Shown here: piece by piece, positions 63,131-64,000 of the stretch | Position numbering within the stretch: position 1 is the stretch's first letter | How the letters are laid out: every line of letters starts with the position of its first letter | The notes under the pieces: generated by a model | Database searches by the model: none | What the model was told of the DNA's origin: nothing | The model's input: only the letters and a program-made list of their open reading frames with translations | Program-made: the position numbers and the translations under genes | NCBI RefSeq assembly: GCF_037392515.1 | Contig: NC_090281.1 | Coordinates: forward strand, 44,058,645 to 44,122,644 | From: Haliotis asinina | Lineage: Eukaryota; Mollusca; Gastropoda; Lepetellida; Haliotidae | DNA length: 64,000 nt | Direction: 5' to 3'

Positions 63131-64000
63131 CACTCTCTTTCTCTCATTTATGTATCGGTTAATTTCGAAGATGAAAGTGGAGAAAATGTTTCCACAAAAT
63201 TATTAATTAGCAACAAACACTTACCTCACTATTGTAAAGAAATAACAGAGTGTTTTTGACTTGTCAGCACACTGAGTATCCTAATGGTTAGATCAATGGT
63301 TAGATAATGGATCCATCATTTTTGTAGACATTCACAACAATCTGCCATCATGATGATAAGGGTTACTGATGCCAGCTCTAAATATTGGCCAATGCCATCA
63401 GTTTGTAAGTGCATGGTAGTACATCCTTTTTTTCAAAACAGTCATGGATTACATGATAACTGAATGACATTGGATTGCAAATGTCAACCATCCTAAAATT
63501 GTCAATTCATTTGGGTTATTTTCTAAATTCTTTTTTTATTTCTATTTTTTGTATTGTATACACACACTTAAAATTATGGGTTTAATAGTTCAACTTGCAG
63601 CCAAAATTTTCTGACATGAAACATAGTAATTCAAATAGTTCCTCAAATGTTTACTTAAAAATGTTGTCATTGACCGTAATTGATAGAGGATGAAGATGAA
63701 TACGGAAACAGCCATTAGGGAAACGCAACCTGTAATAGGGAAAGACTTTCACTTGATATCTGTAAAACATTAGCAGACTTGACAAATAAGATGCGCCAAG
63801 CCTGATAGTCATCTGCAAGTTCCCCCTAAAAGTGAACTCTCACACTGAAAGCTCTTGTATGGAAGTGTTCCCTTGGTGATTGAGAGGCGCTGTGTGCAAG
63901 GGAAGTCTGGTATTGCCTACCTTGGTTCCCCTGTAGTGCCAGGAAGTTTGGCCAGGTGGCTGGGCATTGTTTCCTTACATTAGTCAGATTGTGATTTGAC

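Larger units (their letters stand above)
60489..64000 (+). other. ZMYND19 intron 2, incomplete
   Basis: From the exon 2 donor (GTAAGT at 60489) to the window edge. No third exon was found. It holds the 60840-60907 hairpin and two SINE fragments; 61060-63050 and 63135-64000 show nothing nameable. Confidence 0.75.

Overview
The window is eukaryotic genomic DNA from an animal, most likely a vetigastropod mollusc of the abalone type (Haliotis). This rests on intron-split metazoan genes, dense short retroposons with (ACTC)n tails, fold-back elements and minisatellites of a kind I associate with abalone. Species is inference only. No database search was possible; gene calls come from recalled human orthologues and from exon joins that keep frame at consensus splice sites.

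Four host genes were found. (1) HMCES, + strand: only the last five coding exons (748-8867) are inside; the 5' part lies off the left edge. (2) QTRT2, - strand: complete in 11 coding exons (24087 down to 12179), convergent with HMCES. (3) NELFE, + strand: complete in 10 coding exons (24808-31248), head to head with QTRT2 across about 0.7 kb that should hold a shared promoter. (4) ZMYND19, + strand: coding exons 1 (39050-39100) and 2 (60429-60488) flank a 21.3-kb intron; the rest lies off the right edge. The proteins act in unrelated pathways: abasic-site DNA-protein crosslinking, queuosine tRNA modification, promoter-proximal Pol II pausing, and a MYND-type adaptor. I see no operon-like logic.

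Two DIRS-type tyrosine-recombinase retrotransposon fossils sit in host introns. One (2938-8053, +) is old, internally deleted, in HMCES, and carries a nested Tc1 transposon (3241-4535). The other (15693-22005, -) is younger and nearly full length, in QTRT2. Both keep inverted terminal repeats and an internal complementary region that reproduces the joined ends of the element.

The remaining DNA holds four short retroposon families (A and B share one 3' module; D has an (ACTC)n array next to a conserved body), several fold-backs, a 223-bp tandem duplication in NELFE and several minisatellites. Region by region: 1-8.9 kb HMCES with nested transposons; 8.9-12.15 kb gap with fold-backs; 12.2-24.1 kb QTRT2; 24.1-24.8 kb shared promoter; 24.8-31.8 kb NELFE; 31.8-39 kb repeat-rich upstream region of ZMYND19; 39.1-64 kb ZMYND19 introns. 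The most notable non-gene signals are the DIRS end-junction regions, a strong intronic hairpin at 60840-60907, the shared SINE 3' module, and two perfect RFX-type X-box palindromes near ZMYND19.
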